DNA of 64,000 nucleotides from Citreicella sp. C3M06 (GCF_018860705.1 NZ_JAHKQA010000005.1:1-64000); one strand, 5' to 3'. Positions 35,314 to 45,199 are shown, counted from the stretch's first letter. Numbers and translations: made by a program. Notes: a model not told the origin generated them from the letters alone.

Positions 35314-36720
35314 ATGGCTAGCACACCGCCCCCCTTTGCCCCGTTCGAATGGATGATCGCATGGCGCTACCTGCGTGCCCGCCGTGCCGAAGGCGGGGTC
35401 AGCGTGATGACCTGGATCAGTCTCGTCGGCATTACCCTTGCGGTGTTCGCCCTGATCGCGACGCTGGCGGTGCGCTCGGGCTTCCGGGCGGAATTCGTCG
35501 ACACCATCCTTGGCGCCAACGCGCATGTCACCGTCTACGCTCAACAGCGGCAAGACGACGACGGTCGCATCCTGCGCACCTTTCCCGACTATACCGAGCG
35601 TGCCGAGCGGGTGGCCGAGGTGCCCGGCGTCACGCGGGTTGCCCCGCTGGTCAAGGGGCAGGTCATGGCCACCGCCAACAGCCGCAACGCCGGTGTCGAG
35701 GTGTTCGGCATCGCCGCCGATGATCTCCGGGCCATCCCGCGCATCGCCGATCCCGAAACGGGGCGCGGCACGCTGGACGATTTCGGCGTTACGCCCGAAG
35801 CGCCGCCACTTTCGATGCCCGAGATCGTCGAGGGCGATGACGTGATCGAAGACGACATCGACGGCGGCGAAGAGGCAGAGACCATTCCCTTCACCGTGCC
35901 CGCCGCCACAGGCATCGCCATCGGCTCGGGCGTCGCCCGCGAACTGGGCGTCGGCGTCGGCGATGAGATCAAGCTGATCTCGCCCGACGGTGTGCGCACC
36001 GCCTTTGGCGTCAGCCCGCGCGTCAAGACCTATCCGGTCAGCTATATCTTCACCGCCGGTCGCTATGACATCGACCGCACCCGCGTCTATATGCCCTTCG
36101 ACGAGGCGCAGCTGTATTTTAACCGCGAAGGCGTCGCCGACGAGCTTGAGGTGATGACATCCGACCCCGAAAGGGTCGAGGATCTCGCGCTCGATATCCA
36201 GCAGGCCGCCGGGACGGGGGCGATCATATGGACATGGCAGGATGCCTCCGGCGCCTTCCTGCGGGCGCTCGAGGTTGAGGATAACGTGATGTTCGTCATC
36301 CTGTCGGTGCTGGTGCTGATCGCCACCATGAACATCGTTTCAGGGCTGATCATGCTGGTAAAGAACAAGGGCCGCGACATCGGCATTTTGCGCACCATGG
36401 GCCTGACCGAAGGCTCGGTGCTGCGGGTGTTCTTCATCTGCGGGGCCTTCACCGGGGTGATCGGCACGGTGATGGGCGTGGCGCTGGGGTGCCTGTTCGC
36501 CATCTACATCGACCCGATCTTTTCCTTCGTGAACTATGTCTCGGGGGGCGGGGTCTGGGACCCGGCGGTGCGCGGGATCTATTCGCTCCCCGCCAAGCTT
36601 CAGCTGCAGGACGTGGCAAGCGCTATGGCGCTGTCGCTTGGCCTGTCCTTCGTCGTCACGATCTTTCCCGCCCGCCGCGCGGCGCGGATGAACCCGGTAG
36701 AGGCACTGCGCTATGAATGA
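35314..36720 (+). CDS. lolC: Lipoprotein-releasing system permease (LolC/LolE family)
   Basis: A 468-residue FtsX-like permease. It has an N-terminal helix ([20 protein letters not shown]), a large periplasmic region and three C-terminal helices ([40 protein letters not shown]; and near the end [20 protein letters not shown]). It is longer than the roughly 400-residue enterobacterial proteins because of an acidic stretch at about residues 168-190 ([20 protein letters not shown]). Together with LolD it moves lipoproteins toward the outer membrane. Overlaps lolD by eight bases. Confidence 0.93.
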   Translation: MASTPPPFAPFEWMIAWRYLRARRAEGGVSVMTWISLVGITLAVFALIATLAVRSGFRAEFVDTILGANAHVTVYAQQRQDDDGRILRTFPDYTERAERVAEVPGVTRVAPLVKGQVMATANSRNAGVEVFGIAADDLRAIPRIADPETGRGTLDDFGVTPEAPPLSMPEIVEGDDVIEDDIDGGEEAETIPFTVPAATGIAIGSGVARELGVGVGDEIKLISPDGVRTAFGVSPRVKTYPVSYIFTAGRYDIDRTRVYMPFDEAQLYFNREGVADELEVMTSDPERVEDLALDIQQAAGTGAIIWTWQDASGAFLRALEVEDNVMFVILSVLVLIATMNIVSGLIMLVKNKGRDIGILRTMGLTEGSVLRVFFICGAFTGVIGTVMGVALGCLFAIYIDPIFSFVNYVSGGGVWDPAVRGIYSLPAKLQLQDVASAMALSLGLSFVVTIFPARRAARMNPVEALRYE

Positions 36721-37396
36721 TCCCGTGCTGAGCCTGTCGGGCATCACCAAGACCTACAACACCGGCCAGCCCAACGAGATCGCCGTGCTGCGCGGCGCCT
36801 CGCTGGATCTGGCCCGGGGAGAGGTGGTCGGGCTTGTCGCGCCCTCGGGGGCGGGCAAATCGACGCTGCTGCATATCGCCGGGCTGCTCGACACCGCCGA
36901 CGCGGGCGAGGTGTCCATCGCGGGCGAGGCGCTTGGCGGTAAATCAGATCGTCGCCGCACCATCCTGCGGCGGCAGGAGATCGGGTTCGTCTACCAGTTC
37001 CACCACCTGCTGCCGGAATTCACCGCGCTCGAGAATATCTCGCTGCCGATGCTTGCCAACGGTACCGCGAAGGATGCCGCCGAAACGCGCGCCTTGCAGC
37101 TGCTTGCCAGCGTCGGGGTCGAAAGCCGCGCTCATCACCGCCCCGCCGCCCTGTCAGGGGGCGAGCAGCAGCGCGTCGCCTTCTGCCGCGCCATGGCCAA
37201 CGGGCCAAAGCTGCTGCTGGCCGACGAGCCGACGGGCAACCTCGATCCCGGCACATCCGACACGGTGTTCGGCGCGTTGATGACGCTGGTGCGCGAAACT
37301 GGCCTGTCGGCGCTGATCGCCACCCATAATCTGGAACTGGCCGCGCGCATGGATCGCCGGGTGCGGCTTGACGGCGGCGCGCTGGTTCCGCTCTAG
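36713..37396 (+). CDS. lolD: Lipoprotein-releasing system ATP-binding protein LolD
   Basis: A 227-residue ABC ATPase of the MacB/LolD type. Walker A is [15 protein letters not shown] (about residue 41), the Q-loop [17 protein letters not shown] is a LolD hallmark, the signature is [14 protein letters not shown] and Walker [15 protein letters not shown]. Starts within the last codons of lolC. Its TAG stop shares a CTAG with the stop of the convergent transporter gene. Confidence 0.95.
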   Translation: MNDPVLSLSGITKTYNTGQPNEIAVLRGASLDLARGEVVGLVAPSGAGKSTLLHIAGLLDTADAGEVSIAGEALGGKSDRRRTILRRQEIGFVYQFHHLLPEFTALENISLPMLANGTAKDAAETRALQLLASVGVESRAHHRPAALSGGEQQRVAFCRAMANGPKLLLADEPTGNLDPGTSDTVFGALMTLVRETGLSALIATHNLELAARMDRRVRLDGGALVPL

Positions 37397-37824
37397 CGCA
37401 TCGCCATCCAGACCCCTGCGGCCATCAGACCGATCCCGGCTGCCCGCGACAACGTCAGCGGCGCCGGGATCGCGCCCATCAGGCCGAAGTGATCAATGAT
37501 CGCGGCGCTGATCAGCTGGCCGATCAGCACGAAAAACACCGAGCGACCAATGCCGAAATGCGGCGCCACAAAGGTGATGCTGAGCACATAGAACGCCACG
37601 AACAGCCCGGCGAGAAACAGATGCTTGGGCGCGCCCCACGCCCGCACGATCGGCCTTGGGTCCAATGTGAGCAGCACCAGAATCGTCGCCGACAGCGCCA
37701 CGCAGAACAGGATCACCGCCGCCGCCGGGGGCGAGCCGATGTAAGCGCCCAGCCGGGCATTCAGCGCGGCAAGGATCGGAATGCCGATCCCGGCGGCAAG
37801 CATGGTCAGGGCATAGGCAGGCAT
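37393..37824 (-). CDS. DMT-type transporter, YdcZ/DUF606 family
   Basis: A 143-residue protein with about five hydrophobic helices ([60 protein letters not shown]; and two more). The GxxxNxxLGxxxGSPxxAA pattern, here [20 protein letters not shown], fits the DUF606/YdcZ group. The substrate is unknown. The ATG at 37824 was preferred over upstream starts that would overlap the cytochrome gene region. Four-base convergent overlap with lolD. Confidence 0.83.
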   Translation of the reverse strand: MPAYALTMLAAGIGIPILAALNARLGAYIGSPPAAAVILFCVALSATILVLLTLDPRPIVRAWGAPKHLFLAGLFVAFYVLSITFVAPHFGIGRSVFFVLIGQLISAAIIDHFGLMGAIPAPLTLSRAAGIGLMAAGVWMAMR

Positions 37825-37903
37825 GTACAGTCCTTGTGATGAAGGCTTGATCCGGCTCGCCTCGCAGGCGAAACAGAAGGCCGGGAAACGACGGAGCGAA
37901 GTC

Positions 37904-38320
37904 ATGAAATACGTGATGGTGGGCGCATGGCTCATTGCTGGGGCCGGGCTTGTGGCCTGCGTTCCCAAAGAAATGCCGCAGGCGCGTGACGGGCGGGCGC
38001 TTTACATGGAGTACTGTTCGGTCTGCCACGGCGAGACGGCCAAGGGCGACGGCGAGATGGCCCGCGCCATGAGCAAGCCGCCCAAGGATCTGACGCTGAT
38101 CTCGCTGCGCCACGGCGATACCTTTCCGCGCGCCAAGGTGCTGTCGTATATCGACGGTTACGCCCGCTCGGACCTTGACGGCCCGCAAATGCCGGAATTC
38201 GGCGAGCTGCTCGAAGGCGATTTGATCCCGCTCGACACCGGCGACGGCAAGATGACCCCGACGCCGCGCAAGCTGGTGGCGTTGCTCGAGTATCTCGAAT
38301 CGGTTCAGGTCACGCGCTGA
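37904..38320 (+). CDS. Cytochrome c lipoprotein
   Basis: A 138-residue protein with a lipoprotein signal (MKYVMVGAWLIAGAGLVAC; lipobox LVAC, lipidated Cys19) and a single haem motif CSVCH at residues 38-42. A probable distal Met ligand is in DGPQMPEFGE. It would be membrane-tethered facing the periplasm and shuttle electrons. It stands alone between divergent or convergent genes, so the partner oxidase is not evident. Confidence 0.88.
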   Translation: MKYVMVGAWLIAGAGLVACVPKEMPQARDGRALYMEYCSVCHGETAKGDGEMARAMSKPPKDLTLISLRHGDTFPRAKVLSYIDGYARSDLDGPQMPEFGELLEGDLIPLDTGDGKMTPTPRKLVALLEYLESVQVTR

Positions 38321-38322
38321 GC

Positions 38323-38913
38323 TCATGGCGCGCCGACCGAGCGGCGCACCATCTGCCAGTAGATGCCGCTGATCTCGTCGATGCTTAGCCGTCCCTGCGC
38401 GCGGTACCACGTGTTGACCCCGGTCAGCATGGCGATCAGCGCGCGGGTGGCGATGGCCGGATCGGCGACGGTAAAGGTGCCCGCCGCCTCGCCGTCGCGC
38501 AGAATGCCTTCAAGCACCGCCTCGTAGCGTTTGCGCAACCCCTCGATGACGGCGAAATTCTCCGGCTCGAGGTTGCGCAGCTCCATGTAGGAAATAAAGA
38601 TCGCCTCGGGCCGCTGCAGGTTGAACCGGATGTGGAAACGCACGAAACATTCGAGCCGCGCCATCGGGTCATCGCCCTGCGGTTCGCCCTTCCACGCGTC
38701 CAGCAATTCGTCCATATGGCCCTGTAGCAGCGAAAACAGCAGCGCCTGCTTGTCGGGGGTGTAATTGTACAGCGCCCCGGCCTGCACGCCGACCTCGGCC
38801 GCGATCTGGCGCATCGACACGGCGGCATAGCCGTGCTTGGCAAAAAGCCTGAGCGCCGCCTCGCGGATGCGGGGGCCGGTGAGTGCGGAATGGGAACCTT
38901 GGGTGCGCGCCAT
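38323..38913 (-). CDS. TetR/AcrR-family transcriptional regulator
   Basis: A 196-residue regulator. The N-terminal helix-turn-helix is REAALRLFAKHGYAAVSMRQ and IAAEVGVQAGALYNYTPDKQ, the standard TetR pattern. The C-terminal helical ligand domain includes FNLQRPEAIFISYMELRN. The start at 38913 gives MARTQGSHSALTG; a longer reading is unlikely. An inverted repeat right upstream (38920-38942) is a plausible self-operator. Target genes are not obvious, though it is divergent from a small lipoprotein gene. Confidence 0.9.
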   Translation of the reverse strand: MARTQGSHSALTGPRIREAALRLFAKHGYAAVSMRQIAAEVGVQAGALYNYTPDKQALLFSLLQGHMDELLDAWKGEPQGDDPMARLECFVRFHIRFNLQRPEAIFISYMELRNLEPENFAVIEGLRKRYEAVLEGILRDGEAAGTFTVADPAIATRALIAMLTGVNTWYRAQGRLSIDEISGIYWQMVRRSVGAP

Positions 38914-38919
38914 GCCACA

Positions 38920-38942
38920 TGAATGAACTGAACATTCGTTCA
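38920..38942. promoter_or_regulatory. Candidate TetR operator (inverted repeat)
   Basis: TGAATGAA and TTCGTTCA form an inverted repeat (TGAA-Y-GAA arms) separated by seven bases, seven bases upstream of the tetR-type ATG. The arms differ at one position. TetR-family regulators usually bind such sites in their own promoter. Confidence 0.55.
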
Positions 38943-39013
38943 GATCAAGCGGCGCGCTTGCTCCGAAGCCCAGCCTGCGGCAAGAGGGGGACGGACCCGA
39001 TGGAAAAACGCCC

Positions 39014-39304
39014 ATGCGCCTGCTGCCCTTGCTGATCCCTGTCGCCCTTGCGGGCTGCACCGCCTTCCCCGACCTTGATCGGGCGCGCACGGCTGAAACA
39101 CGTTGGGCCCCCTATCCCGATCTTTTGCCACTGGAGCAGCTGACCGACGGGCCGAGCCCAATGGTCGATGCGCAGATGCGCGTCGGGCTCGAAAGCCGCG
39201 CCGAGGCGCTACGTGCCCGCGCCGCCGGGCTTTCGGGCCCGGTTGTGCCCGCGCCGGTGCGCTCGCGCATGGCGCAAGGGGTGGCCTGGCCTTACCCTGA
39301 ATAG
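39014..39304 (+). CDS. Small lipoprotein of unknown function
   Basis: A 96-residue protein with a lipoprotein signal, MRLLPLLIPVALAGC (lipobox LAGC, Cys15), followed by a Pro/Arg/Ala-rich tail with no recognised domain. It diverges from the TetR regulator with 100 bases between starts and precedes the homoserine dehydrogenase gene. It is most likely an inner- or outer-membrane-anchored protein. Confidence 0.75.
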   Translation: MRLLPLLIPVALAGCTAFPDLDRARTAETRWAPYPDLLPLEQLTDGPSPMVDAQMRVGLESRAEALRARAAGLSGPVVPAPVRSRMAQGVAWPYPE

Positions 39305-39405
39305 CCCTTGCGGCGTTGCACCTTCCCGCTTGGGCGGCTAATCCCTGCGCCACTCAACACGTATTCGCGCGGCTTTGCCGCGCCCAAGGCATGAAGGAAC
39401 GCCCG

Positions 39406-40704
39406 ATGTCCGGCACCACCTCTGAACCGCTTCGCATCGGGATTGCCGGCCTTGGCACCGTTGGCTCGGGCGTCGTCAAGATCATTCGCCAGAAGGCGGC
39501 ACTTCTGGCCGACCGCTCTGGCCGCCGGATCGAAATCGCCGGCATCTCGGCGCGCAACCGCGACAAGGATCGTGGTGTGTCGTTGACCTCGTACGACTGG
39601 GAAGACGATCCGGTCACGCTGGCGACCCGCCCTGATGTCGATGTCTTCGTCGAACTGGTCGGCGGCTCTGACGGCCCGGCCAAGGCCGCTGTCGAGGCGG
39701 CGCTGAAGGCGGGCAAGGATGTGGTGACCGCGAACAAGGCGCTGCTGGCCCATCACGGGCAGGCGCTGGCCGAGCTGGCCGAGGCCAATGGCTGCGTGCT
39801 GCGCTTCGAAGCGGCGGTGGCGGGTGGTATTCCCGTCATCAAGGCGCTGACCGAAAGCCTTGCGGGCAATGACATCACCCGCGTCATGGGGGTGATGAAC
39901 GGCACCTGCAACTATATCCTGACGCGGATGGAATCGGGCGGGCTGACCTATGCTGCCGCCTTTGCCGAGGCCGACGCGCTGGGGTATCTCGAAGCCGATC
40001 CGCAGCTTGACGTCGGCGGCATCGACGCCGGGCACAAGCTGGCGCTGCTGGCGTCGATCGCGTTCGGCACGCAGGTGGCGTTCAGTTCTGTCGAACTCGA
40101 AGGCATCGGCCGCGTCAGTATCGACGACATCCGGCAGGCCTCGGATATGGGCTACAAGATCAAGCTGCTGGGCGTGTGTCGCCTGACCGGGCGCGGGCTC
40201 GAACAGTCGATGTCGCCCTGCCTCGTGCCCGCGACCTCGCCGCTGGGACAGCTGGATGGCGGCACCAACATGGTGGTGATCGATGGCGATCAGGTGGGCC
40301 AGATCGTCATGCGCGGCGCGGGCGCGGGCGAAGGCCCCACCGCCAGCGCGGTGATGGGCGATATCATGGACATCGCGCGCGGCACGCGGGTGACGACCTT
40401 TGGCGTGCCCGCCTCGACGCTGATCGCGGCGACGCCCGCGCAGGCGGCGACCCCGGCCCCGTATTATCTGCGCATGGATCTGGCCGACAAGCCGGGCGCT
40501 CTGGCCAAGGTGGCGGCGGCGCTCGGCGACGCCGGCGTGTCGATCCATCGGATGCGCCAGTATGACCATGTCGACAACGCCGCTCCGGTGCTGATCGTCA
40601 CCCACAAGACCACCCGCGCCGCGCTCGATCAGGCGCTCGAGGCGATTCCGGCGACCGGTGTGGTGCGCGACGCCCCGGTGGCGCTGCGCATCGAGGCGGT
40701 CTGA
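39406..40704 (+). CDS. hom: Homoserine dehydrogenase
   Basis: A 432-residue enzyme reducing aspartate semialdehyde to homoserine for Thr and Met synthesis. The NAD(P) motif is IGIAGLGTVGSGVVKIIRQK. The substrate domain has VMGVMNGTCNYILTRMESGG and ALGYLEADPQLDVGGIDAGH, with conserved Lys and Asp residues. A C-terminal ACT domain (YYLRMDLADKPGALAKVAAA) at about 355-430 points to feedback control by an amino acid. The ATG at 39406 has AAGGAA at the right distance. Confidence 0.96.
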   Translation: MSGTTSEPLRIGIAGLGTVGSGVVKIIRQKAALLADRSGRRIEIAGISARNRDKDRGVSLTSYDWEDDPVTLATRPDVDVFVELVGGSDGPAKAAVEAALKAGKDVVTANKALLAHHGQALAELAEANGCVLRFEAAVAGGIPVIKALTESLAGNDITRVMGVMNGTCNYILTRMESGGLTYAAAFAEADALGYLEADPQLDVGGIDAGHKLALLASIAFGTQVAFSSVELEGIGRVSIDDIRQASDMGYKIKLLGVCRLTGRGLEQSMSPCLVPATSPLGQLDGGTNMVVIDGDQVGQIVMRGAGAGEGPTASAVMGDIMDIARGTRVTTFGVPASTLIAATPAQAATPAPYYLRMDLADKPGALAKVAAALGDAGVSIHRMRQYDHVDNAAPVLIVTHKTTRAALDQALEAIPATGVVRDAPVALRIEAV

Positions 40705-40848
40705 ACCGGCACCCTGCCGCCGTTTTTACCCCGATGCTTCTCAAGGCGCATGTCGCCGTTCCGGGGCCGGTCGTTAGCGCGACCGGCCTTGTGCTTTCGC
40801 GCGGCCACGCGCTACACCCCTTGCGACAGTGTTTCAGAGGAAGACCCC

Positions 40849-41814
40849 ATGTCGATCCCCAAGGATTTCAATGACCGTATGCTTTCACTCGGCCTTGCGC
40901 GGGTGGCCGAACAGGCCGCCATCGCCTCGGCGAAACTGATCGGCCACGGCGACGAGAAGGCCGCCGATCAGGCGGCCGTGAACGCCATGCGCGAGCAGCT
41001 CAACAAGCTGGACATCAAGGGCGTGGTGGTGATCGGCGAGGGCGAGCGCGACGAAGCCCCGATGCTGTACATCGGCGAAGAGGTCGGCACCGGCACCGGC
41101 CCGGGCGTGGATATCGCGCTGGACCCGCTCGAAGGCACGACGCTGACCGCCAAGGACATGCCCAACGCGCTGACCGTGATCGCCATGGGGCCGCGCGGCT
41201 CGATGCTGCACGCGCCGGATGTGTATATGGACAAGCTCGCCGTCGGGCCGGGCCTGCCGACCGACGTCGTCACGCTGGACATGAGCCCGTCCGAGCGCGT
41301 CGCGGCGCTGGCCAAGGCCAAGGGCGTCAAGAACACCGACATCACCGTGTGCATCCTTGAGCGCGAGCGCCACGACGAGATGATCGCCGAAGTGCGCAGC
41401 ACCGGCGCCGCGATCCGTCTGATCACCGATGGCGATGTTGCCGGTGTGATGCATTGCGCCGAGGCCGAGATCACCGGCATCGACATGTACATGGGATCGG
41501 GCGGCGCGCCCGAGGGTGTGCTTGCGGCCGCCGCCCTGAAATGCATGGGCGGGCAGATGTACGGCAAGCTGCTGTTCCGCAACGATGACGAGCGTGGCCG
41601 TGCCGCCAAGGCCGGGATCACCGATCTCGACAAGATCTATACCCGGGACGAGCTGGTCACCGCGGATGTGATCTTTGCCGCGACCGGCGTGACCGACGGC
41701 TCGATCCTGTCGGGGATCAAGCGCACGCCGGGCTGGATCACCACCGAAACCATCCTGATGCGGTCCAAGACCGGCTCGGTGCGCCGGGTGATCTACCGCA
41801 ACCCGTTCGAATAA
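40849..41814 (+). CDS. glpX: Fructose-1,6-bisphosphatase class II (GlpX)
   Basis: A 321-residue phosphatase of gluconeogenesis and the pentose/Calvin cycle. It starts MSIPKDFNDRMLSLGLARVA. The metal and substrate motifs are GEGERDEAPMLYIGEEVGTG and VDIALDPLEGTTLTAKDMPN, with GVTDGSILSGIKR near the end. It follows hom and ends at a clear terminator (41840-41875), as hom-glpX-recJ often occurs in this order in Rhodobacterales. Confidence 0.96.
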   Translation: MSIPKDFNDRMLSLGLARVAEQAAIASAKLIGHGDEKAADQAAVNAMREQLNKLDIKGVVVIGEGERDEAPMLYIGEEVGTGTGPGVDIALDPLEGTTLTAKDMPNALTVIAMGPRGSMLHAPDVYMDKLAVGPGLPTDVVTLDMSPSERVAALAKAKGVKNTDITVCILERERHDEMIAEVRSTGAAIRLITDGDVAGVMHCAEAEITGIDMYMGSGGAPEGVLAAAALKCMGGQMYGKLLFRNDDERGRAAKAGITDLDKIYTRDELVTADVIFAATGVTDGSILSGIKRTPGWITTETILMRSKTGSVRRVIYRNPFE

Positions 41815-41839
41815 GCGGGCCGGGATCGCGACAAGATCA

Positions 41840-41875
41840 AAGGCGGGGGCGGCGTTCCGTTCCCCGCCTTTTTGC
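41840..41875 (+). terminator. Rho-independent terminator after glpX
   Basis: An AAAGGCGGGG arm pairs with CCCCGCCTTT around a 13-base loop and is followed by TTTTTG. It lies 25 bases after the glpX stop. Confidence 0.85.
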
Positions 41876-41910
41876 GTTATCGCGCAGGCTCTGACTGGTA
41901 GGAGACGGAT

Positions 41911-43650
41911 ATGGCGTATCTCGGGGTTGATTGCTCGCTGACCGGGCGGCGCTGGGTTGGGCCGGGCGTCGAACACGAACGCCTCGCCGAGGCGATGGTG
42001 CAGCAGACCGGCCAGCCGCGCGCGCTGTGCGGGGTGCTGGCGCGGCTGGGCGTGCCACTCGAAGAGGTGGCTGGCTACCTTGACCCCAAGCTACGCGACC
42101 TGCTGCCTGATCCGCGCACGCTGCGCGACATGGAGGCCGCCTCGAGCCGGCTGGTGGCGGCGGTGACGCGGCGCGAGCGTGTGGCGATCTTTGCCGATTA
42201 CGATGTCGATGGCGGCACCTCGGCGGCGCTGCTGATCGACTGGTTCGGCCAGATGGGGCTGGAGCCGACGCTCTATGTCCCGGACCGCATCGACGAAGGT
42301 TACGGGCCGAACGAACCCGCCATGGCGCAGCTGGCAGCGGCGCATGATCTGATCGTTTGCGTCGATTGCGGTACGCTGTCACATGGGCCGATCGCAGCGG
42401 CGGCTGCGGCGGATGTCATCGTGCTGGATCACCACCTTGCGGGCGAAACCCTGCCCGAGTGCGTCGCCGTGGTGAACCCCAACCGGCAGGACGAAGACGG
42501 GGCGCTGGCGCATCTGTGCGCTGCTGCCGTGGTGTTTCTGGCACTGGTCGACGCAGGCCGTCAGATGCGTGCGGCGGGCAAGCGGGGGCCGGACCTGATG
42601 GCGATGCTCGACCTTGTGGCGCTGGCGACGGTGGCGGATGTTGCGCCGCTCAGGGGTGTGAACCGGGCGCTGGTGCGGCAGGGGCTGAATGTCATGGCCG
42701 GGCGTTCGCGCCCCGGCCTTGTGGCGCTGTCCGATGTGGCACGGGTCGATACTGCGCCGACCTCCTATCATCTTGGCTTTGTGCTGGGGCCGCGCATCAA
42801 CGCGGGTGGGCGCATCGGGCGCGCCGATCTTGGCGCGCGGCTGCTGGCCTGCCGCGATCCGCACGAGGCGAAATCTCTGGCAGACAAGCTTGACCAGCTC
42901 AACGGCGAGCGGCGCGAGGTCGAAGAGGCGGTGCGCGCTGCCGCGCTGGCGCAGGCCGAAGAGCGCGGCTTTGACGCGCCGCTGGTCTGGGCGGCGGGCG
43001 AAGGCTGGCACCCCGGCGTGGTCGGCATCGTGGCATCGCGGCTCAAAGAGCGCACCAACCGGCCCGCCATCGTCATCGGCATGGATGGTGACGAGGGCAA
43101 GGGGTCGGGGCGCTCTGTGTCTGGCGTCGATCTTGGCGCCTCAATCCAGAAGCTGGCCGCCGAGGGGCTGCTGATCAAAGGGGGCGGCCACAAGATGGCG
43201 GCGGGCCTGACCGTGGCGCGGGACAAGCTGGAGGCGGCGATGGAGCGGCTGACAGAGCTGCTGGCAAAGCAGGGCGCGGGGCTTGGCGGCGCGGCGGATC
43301 TGTCGCTTGACGGTACGTTGATGCCCGGCGCGGCCAGCGTCGATCTGTGTGAGGGCATCGAAAAGGCCGGCCCCTTTGGTGCAGGCGCGCCCGCGCCGCG
43401 CTTTGCCTTTCCCGAAATGCGGGTCGGTTTTGCAAAGCAGGTCGGCGCGGGGCATCTCAAGGTCAGCTTCGATGACGGGCTTGGCGTGCGGATCGACGCC
43501 ATCGCCTTTGGCGCCTTCGACGGCCCGCTGGGCGCGGCTCTGAGCGATCACAAGGGCAAGCGATTCCACGTTGCGGGCCGGATCGAGATCAATGAATGGA
43601 ACGGTCGGCGCAGCGTGCAGTTGCGGCTTGAGGACGCCGCCGAGGCGTGA
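41911..43650 (+). CDS. recJ: Single-stranded-DNA-specific exonuclease RecJ
   Basis: A 579-residue DHH-family 5'-3' exonuclease. Motifs: IFADYDVDGGTSAALLIDWF (about residue 94), LIVCVDCGTLSHG (about 147), VIVLDHHLAGETLPECVAVV (DHH, about 170) and HLCAAAVVFLAL. The DHHA1 domain has GGHKMAAGLTV. RecJ acts in recombinational and mismatch repair. The gene is the last before the tRNA-Glu pair and accessory patch. Confidence 0.96.
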   Translation: MAYLGVDCSLTGRRWVGPGVEHERLAEAMVQQTGQPRALCGVLARLGVPLEEVAGYLDPKLRDLLPDPRTLRDMEAASSRLVAAVTRRERVAIFADYDVDGGTSAALLIDWFGQMGLEPTLYVPDRIDEGYGPNEPAMAQLAAAHDLIVCVDCGTLSHGPIAAAAAADVIVLDHHLAGETLPECVAVVNPNRQDEDGALAHLCAAAVVFLALVDAGRQMRAAGKRGPDLMAMLDLVALATVADVAPLRGVNRALVRQGLNVMAGRSRPGLVALSDVARVDTAPTSYHLGFVLGPRINAGGRIGRADLGARLLACRDPHEAKSLADKLDQLNGERREVEEAVRAAALAQAEERGFDAPLVWAAGEGWHPGVVGIVASRLKERTNRPAIVIGMDGDEGKGSGRSVSGVDLGASIQKLAAEGLLIKGGGHKMAAGLTVARDKLEAAMERLTELLAKQGAGLGGAADLSLDGTLMPGAASVDLCEGIEKAGPFGAGAPAPRFAFPEMRVGFAKQVGAGHLKVSFDDGLGVRIDAIAFGAFDGPLGAALSDHKGKRFHVAGRIEINEWNGRRSVQLRLEDAAEA

Positions 43651-43790
43651 GTTCACAAAGCCCTGTTTTCCATGAAACAATCGCGCTCGCTTGCTGAGCT
43701 TTGGAAAAGGCAACAAGGCGCAAGCTTTGTTGATTTAGGGCTTGCAAGCAAGAGAGGCTTTGCTTAGAAGCCCTTTCACCAAGAAGGTAC

Positions 43791-43865
43791 GGCCCGTTCG
43801 TCTATCGGTTAGGACGCCAGGTTTTCAACCTGGAAAGAGGGGTTCGATTCCCCTACGGGCTGCCA
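43791..43865 (+). tRNA. tRNA-Glu (anticodon TTC), copy 1
   Basis: A 75-base cloverleaf: acceptor GGCCCGT/ACGGGCT (with a terminal G-U pair), D-arm GTCTATCGGTTAGGAC, anticodon arm CCAGG-TTTTCAA-CCTGG with anticodon TTC, T-arm GGGG-TTCGATT-CCCC and encoded CCA. It is identical to copy 2 downstream. Confidence 0.96.
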
Positions 43866-43901
43866 TTCCTTCTTTGTACCGGGCCTTCGGGCCTATGTGA
43901 T

Positions 43902-43976
43902 GGCCCGTTCGTCTATCGGTTAGGACGCCAGGTTTTCAACCTGGAAAGAGGGGTTCGATTCCCCTACGGGCTGCCA
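43902..43976 (+). tRNA. tRNA-Glu (anticodon TTC), copy 2
   Basis: Base-for-base the same as the tRNA-Glu at 43791-43865, 36 bases downstream, so the two are probably one transcript. The accessory region with IS remains begins right after its CCA end. Confidence 0.96.
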
Positions 43977-44513
43977 CACGTTTCTCCTTTCTGATCAGAT
44001 GCCATGCGCAGGCTGCGCCGCAGCGTGGACCAGCATGGCCATTTCACCGCATCAGATCCTGTAACCGCGCCTTGTTCGATTCGGGCGAAGCCCCGGTTCT
44101 TGCCGCGCCTCGGCATGAGGGGATGCTCGCGTGTGGGGGTACCCATCGCCGAGCTCAACGCCTTCTGTCGTGCCCGGCTGGGCGTGGGTCTGACCCGGCT
44201 GGCGGGCTGGATCGCCGGTCAGTTTCAGCCGCCCGCCTGCGGTGTGCTTTGCCGCCGGCTAGGGAATCGCCACTGCTTCCGGGAAATCGGCCTCGGCGTC
44301 GGTGATCCGCTCCCGCATCTGCCGTTCTGGCTGGCCGATGCGGACCTCAGGTTCTTCGCCGACGGCCAGCACGTCAAGCGCAAGCATCGGCATGTCGGCT
44401 GGCACGGCGCCCTTGACCCTGACTTTCGGGGTAGAAAAGTCCTGCCACCGCTGCGACTGAGGTGGACCCAATTTCCCAGACAGGTTTGCGGCGCTGCTAA
44501 GCTTGCCTGATGA
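43977..44513. other. Non-coding or decayed region after the tRNA-Glu pair
   Basis: No frame here has a recognisable protein. Several overlapping frames are open simply because of high G+C. A minus-strand frame (about 44259-44471) encodes VKGAVPADMPMLALDVLAVG and similar, which may be a fragment of a transposon passenger or phage gene, but I cannot place it. I regard the stretch as debris next to the IS3 remnant. Confidence 0.4.
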
Positions 44514-45199
44514 TCATGCTGCCGGTTTGAGGCCGGGGCCCTGATGGGCCTCGATCGGTGGTCTGCCTTCAAGTCCGAATGCGGGCGCTCGGTGTTGTAG
44601 AAGACCCTCCCCTTGCCGATGCCTGCCCGGGCCGCAGATCCGGTTTCGAAGGCGTGGAGGTAGAAGCACGCATATTCCAGCGACCGCCATAGCCGTTCGA
44701 TCCTGACGTTGCTCCGCTGCTCGGCAGGGCCTTGCGAAGCAGGGTCCCGAGAGGGGAATGTAGGTGATGTCCGCGCACCGGTTGCCCGGAAGGGCCATGC
44801 GGAGCATAATCCCCAGAGGAGGACCTGGTTAGGGCGCTCGATCACCATATCCCTGATGAGATACGGATACTTGCGGTACTCCGGGTGGGGCGCGGTCGTG
44901 CGCGGCCGCTGGTGGACAGCGCGCAGGCCCATCCTCGCCATCAGCCGCCGGATGCGCTTGCGCCAGACGCAGTAGCCTTGGTTGCGCAGGTGCTTCGCCA
45001 TTTGACGGCTACCGTAGAGCGGGATCTCCGTGAACGGCGCATCGATCAGCTTCATCAGCGCCAGGTTCAGCGGGCTCTTGGACTTGCCCGGGCCGCACCA
45101 TGCCAACAGGCTGACCCCGACCTGCACGCATTGCCGGGTGATCGACAGCACCGGGTGTCTGGGCTCGATCATCTCTCGCCTCCGGGACGGGCTCACCAT
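44514..45199 (-). pseudogene. IS3-family transposase OrfB, degenerate
   Basis: The minus strand starts MVSPSRRREMIEPRHPVLSI and continues as a normal OrfB (EIPLYGSRQMAKHLRNQGYC then RIRRLMARMGLRAVHQRPRT). At about 44800 the frame shifts: CADITYIPLS, carrying the first catalytic Asp, is only readable in another frame. Most of the DDE core is then deleted, and the tail NVRIERLWRSLEYACFYLHA with YNTERPHSDL resumes. It cannot encode an active enzyme. Confidence 0.85.

Noticed and set aside
43866-43901. An attL/attR pair made by the two tRNA-Glu copies
   Set aside because: Only 36 bases lie between the copies and both tRNAs are complete, which fits simple tandem duplication better than flanking an integrated element.
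43977-44510. A 168-codon plus-strand frame after the tRNA-Glu pair
   Set aside because: No recognisable motif, Cys/Arg/Pro-rich composition, no ribosome site, and competing open frames on the other strand.
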